Source: Fasciolopsis buskii (lineage: Eukaryota > Platyhelminthes > Trematoda > Plagiorchiida > Fasciolidae). From it: 64,000 bases of DNA. Below are positions 60,999 through 64,000 of the stretch, piece by piece. Position 1 is the first letter of the stretch. Each line of letters begins with the position of its first letter. Position numbers and translations under genes: made by a program. The stretch lies in contig LUCM01005922.1 in NCBI GenBank assembly GCA_008360955.1, forward strand, positions 23,412 through 87,411, given 5' to 3'. The notes under the pieces were generated by a model, which ran no database searches, had not been told where the DNA came from, and worked only from the letters and a program-made list of their open reading frames with translations.

Positions 60999-61269
60999 CT
61001 GGTCACCGGATCATCTGGGAAGATTCTGCTGCCTTGCAGAACAAGCTTGACTGCGCAAAGGCTAGAGGTGCATCCTAGAATATAGAGGCTTACTCTGAAC
61101 TGAGCGAGTGAGTAGTACAAGAGTCTACAATGCATACACTTATGAATGTGAATAATCTTTGCGTAAACGTTTCTAGCTCTTCCCTCAATTGCACAAGTCA
61201 CCTTCCACCGTACGCAACTGTTTGTTCGTCTAATGACTGGCGTTAGTCCCCTTCCCATCCAACTTTTTT

Positions 61270-64000
61270 ACATTCTTCAGCAACTGCTCCTTTTTGGAGA
61301 CCCGTAGGCTGCGAGTTCTGGTGTTGCTGGCGTTGGTATGGCCCTTATTGAGAGGGCTGAAACTGCACTACTTGAGTGGATCCCAGTCGACATCCGGTTT
61401 TGCACAGTGACACTTGAAGATTCATACAGATTAAATAATCGTTGTTCTGATAAAAGCAACTTGTTTGTTGTCTCAGCATACGCGCAGATTTCAGCCAGGA
61501 TGCAGTTAAGTACACTTTTTGTCAAAGTCTGCACGAATTCTTCCGCACAGCAAGGCGAGATGACATCGTCATTCTGGCAAGGGACACGAATGCTAGAGTA
61601 GGTCGGTTGTCCTCAAAAGAGGCGGATCTAGGCGGCTCCATAGGTCTCGATTCCTGCCATTTTGAAAAAGAGGGACAATTGGTGACTTTGTCTTCAGACC
61701 ATCAATTTTTTCTCGCTAGTACGAGCTTCAGACGTTCCAATCGCTGGTACTCCACCTGGGGTCCGCTCTGTTCGAGCCAGTGTTGGACCTAAATTGACCA
61801 CGTCACTATTAGCTACAAATGACGGGTGTACTGAAGCACTCCTCTCGACTTCGAGCACGCGTTAGCATGCGCTAAACTGTTCATTTATTTTGGTAAGCGT
61901 TTAGAACGCATGCTGCAGCGTCAGTTAGAATTTGACATGCTTTCTGATCCGATTTGTCTACGAATCTTCCGAAGCATACTGGATGAAATTCTAGGATTTC
62001 CCCACCTCAAAGCATCAATGGGCACCGACCGTTAATCAAGAATGCCTTTCATTCTGCTGGCTTAGTGAGTTGTGGCCTGACCCGTCGCGTTGTAACACTG
62101 GATTTCTGCTGCGTCTCTGGGCCTTCTTGATGCACGCCAGTCCATCATGGCTGGTAGTGAGTATGATGAAGCACGGCTCGTAACGAGACGTGAACTGAAC
62201 GAGCTTTGGAAACGGAACTTATTGCTGCCATGAGAAATCACCACAAACTGTTTAACCTCATCCGAGTTACCGGTAGGAAAGCATTAGGCTTGAGCGAAAC
62301 GATCTGTGAAGCAGACGGTCTGCCTATTCACAACCTCTAGCGAAGTACGCTGGGTGGAAATAATTTAGCTGGCCCTCAGCGTTAATGCCTCCCGCAATTA
62401 TTCCGGCAAGGGTCCGATGGCCTAGTACAACGGATCCAAGAAATGAGGCGGAGATCCTCAGGGAAATTCGAGCTTTAGGAGGTTATAAGGTATCAGACCC
62501 TCAAGGGGGTTCCCCAGCTCTGTTTAAAGGTGAAGGAATGAAACTGGTCAGAAAACTTCAAGTTTTGTTTTCGGAGATCTGGTACTCCCTCCTCTTGGAG
62601 GAGCCGATGGTTGCCCCTATCTTCAAAAAACGGCTTTCCTTTTTCCTTTATCTTTTATTTCCTTTTTAAGTGAAACAACAGTGTGCACCAATTTTCAGGA
62701 AGGGGGCCGCGGCCAGAAGAGGGCTGCAAGACGGGGGAGTTGACCGACGGTTGGGGGATTCGAACCCGCGCTCTTCACGTCCAAACGCCACGAAATTAAC
62801 CTTCTGGCCCCCGCCGGGTCGAAGTGACTGGGACTTTGGGATAGGCATAGGAGTGTTGGCCTAATCCCAACAAAGTCAAAGCATACTCTTTCCCGTGCTG
62901 TGCATTTCTGTCAAATGGCTGTGCAGCACGCGTGAAGAACAAACTAGGTGAGAACGCAGGGCTGGTTTCGTTGTTGGTTCGTGGATTCGTTCGGTCGAGA
63001 CTCTTTCCTCCACCGCCACGGGTCAGAAGCACCGTTCTACATTCCAAAGGCCAACGGTCAACGTGATATTGGACATTCATACAGCCTGTGACTCTGTTAA
63101 ATAGGTAGTGGCACATATGAGAATTTGTATGGAATGATGTAGGTTCCTGAAGAACCAATGTGTTGACGTCCAAAGAGTTGCAGCCGGTCATACCTCAGTC
63201 GGTTAGGGTTACGGCCAGATTACCCACAATTCGTCCGTCTGCCAGTGAAGTAAGGGCGAGGTTTGCTCTAATATTCTCATTTCTTTTGAAGCATTTTTCA
63301 TGGACGTGATGTTCCATCAGAACATCTTTTATATCGTCTTTTTAGACGATGGATGAGTCCGAACTCCTCCCATGGAACAGAATGTGATTCGAATTCTGAG
63401 TGTCGATAACATCGCCCTAGCTGAGTGGCAATGCCAGGCAATTCAACTACGCGTAAGCTGCTTGGCGATTTGAAGATTTTTAGGATGGTCCTTGGTGTTG
63501 TGCGAACCTTAAAAGGTGCACGAGCAACTTCTTCAACACCAGCGGGAGCCTGCTGTTTGCACTCACTCTGTGGTGATCGCTTGGAGAAGTCAAAATAGTT
63601 TTAATTACCTCAGGAATCTGAGTCACACTTGGCGGAGTGTTGGAGAAGGTTCACAACTCCAAAATTGCGAGAGCCAGATACAGCTTTGCGAATCCTGCGG
63701 TACTTGTGGCGCAAACTTGAATATCAGCGCTTTCCTTCAAAGAGAAAAGGGTGTACAGTGTCCACAGTTCCATATCGGTCGTTGAAAGGATACCGGCAGA
63801 ACCTCCTGTGTTCGGATCACCAATGTCTCCGGAGCATTGCTGCTTCGAGTCTGAGTGTGAACATTGGGGTGGCGGTATGACGAGGTGCATCGTCTGTGTT
63901 GGGTGCCCATTAGCCGTCTCTCTGATTGAGACAATGTCGGTGTCTACCGTCGCTTCGGTGGATTGAACGCATTGTATATGCCCTACACCCAGATGCCTAC
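61270..64000 (+). mobile_element. RTE-type non-LTR retrotransposon, frameshifted remnant (runs off right edge)
   Basis: Successive plus-strand frames read ALIERAETALLEWIPVD, ARDTNARVGRLSSKEADLGG, GSIGLDS, then FFLASTSFRRSNRW (AP-type endonuclease); GLSETICEADGLPIH, SPALFKGEGMKL and APIFKKR (N-terminal RT); FQRPTVNVILDIHTACDSVK near 63040-63105 (RT motif A, normally LD..AAFDSVDR); SELLPWNRM to a degraded YADD site near 63350-63440; and LRILRYLWRKLEYQRF, then HQCLRSIAAS near 63650-63850 (post-RT region). Several stops and frame changes make it inactive. The order and motifs match trematode RTE-like elements. Confidence 0.85.
62755..62767 (-). other. tRNA-like B box inside the LINE remnant
   Basis: The minus strand reads GGGTTCGAATCCC, a perfect T-arm/B-box sequence, with TGGCGTTTGG upstream as a weak A-box candidate. 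The surrounding 62690-62880 does not align with the flanking RT reading, so it may be a small tRNA-derived insertion. It does not fold as a complete tRNA by eye. Confidence 0.4.

Larger units (their letters stand above)
58634..61270. other. Region upstream of first recognised TRPM exon
   Basis: Probably the intron before exon 1, but a gene boundary cannot be excluded. It has a possible small terminal exon at 58821-58862 and an unassigned minus-strand open frame at 60747-60998. No promoter elements were identified. Confidence 0.5.

Noticed and set aside
63335..63385. Hammerhead-ribozyme-like GATGAGTCCGAA
   Set aside because: The core CTGATGA...GAAA is not preserved (GGATGAG and CGAAC), and the bases are explained as part of the RTE coding region.
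1..64000. CRISPR arrays, rRNA genes, bacterial operons
   Set aside because: No regularly spaced repeats, rRNA signatures or prokaryotic gene organisation were seen; the window is intron-rich eukaryotic DNA.

Overview
This window is eukaryotic nuclear DNA, most probably from a digenean fluke. It is AT-rich with long introns and GT/AG splice sites. Its decayed retroelements (an RTE-type LINE, another LINE endonuclease fragment, Penelope-like elements, a tRNA-like short repeat) are of kinds common in trematodes. One assembly gap (26760-26955) is present. No operons, bacterial-style promoters or prokaryotic genes are seen, and nearly all long open frames lie in introns and look accidental.

The dominant feature is one large gene on the minus strand, read from about 58.6 kb down to 7.9 kb. 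I assembled 28 candidate exons by matching splice sites, reading phase and family motifs. Together they give about 1,350 codons of a TRPM-family cation channel, closest in layout to TRPM2. In order they encode the N-terminal TRPM homology region (58.6-50.4 kb), the helical repeats (50.5-37.0 kb), the pre-S1 linker (36.8-30.2 kb), S1-S2 (30.2-28.9 kb), S2-S3-S4 (25.2-24.9 kb), S5 and pore (23.2 kb), S6 (19.5 kb), the TRP helix and PPPL segment (19.2 kb), the C-terminal coiled coil (15.6-12.0 kb), and a post-coil exon (8.1-7.9 kb) that may start a NUDT9-H-like region. Both ends run on: the first exon found opens in mid-codon and the last ends at a splice donor. Phases agree across almost every junction. 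The weak places are the linker between 36.3 and 30.2 kb, the 52.6/52.0 kb junction, and two proposed micro-exons (57.2 and 31.4 kb). Flatworm TRPM2-like channels include the praziquantel target TRPM_PZQ, so the S1-S4 residues are of special interest.

The introns carry transposon remains: a LINE endonuclease fragment (0.6-0.9 kb), a deleted Penelope-like element with a GIY-YIG domain (7.0-7.7 kb), a longer Penelope-like element with RT and GIY-YIG between inverted arms (26.5-28.5 kb), and at least six pieces of a short repeat with tRNA-like A and B boxes (11.0, 24.1, 26.7, 35.4, 57.9, 58.1 kb). The right end (61.3-64.0 kb) is a frameshifted RTE-type LINE on the plus strand. No second host gene could be established, although a possible small terminal exon (58.8 kb) and one open frame (60.7-61.0 kb) are recorded.
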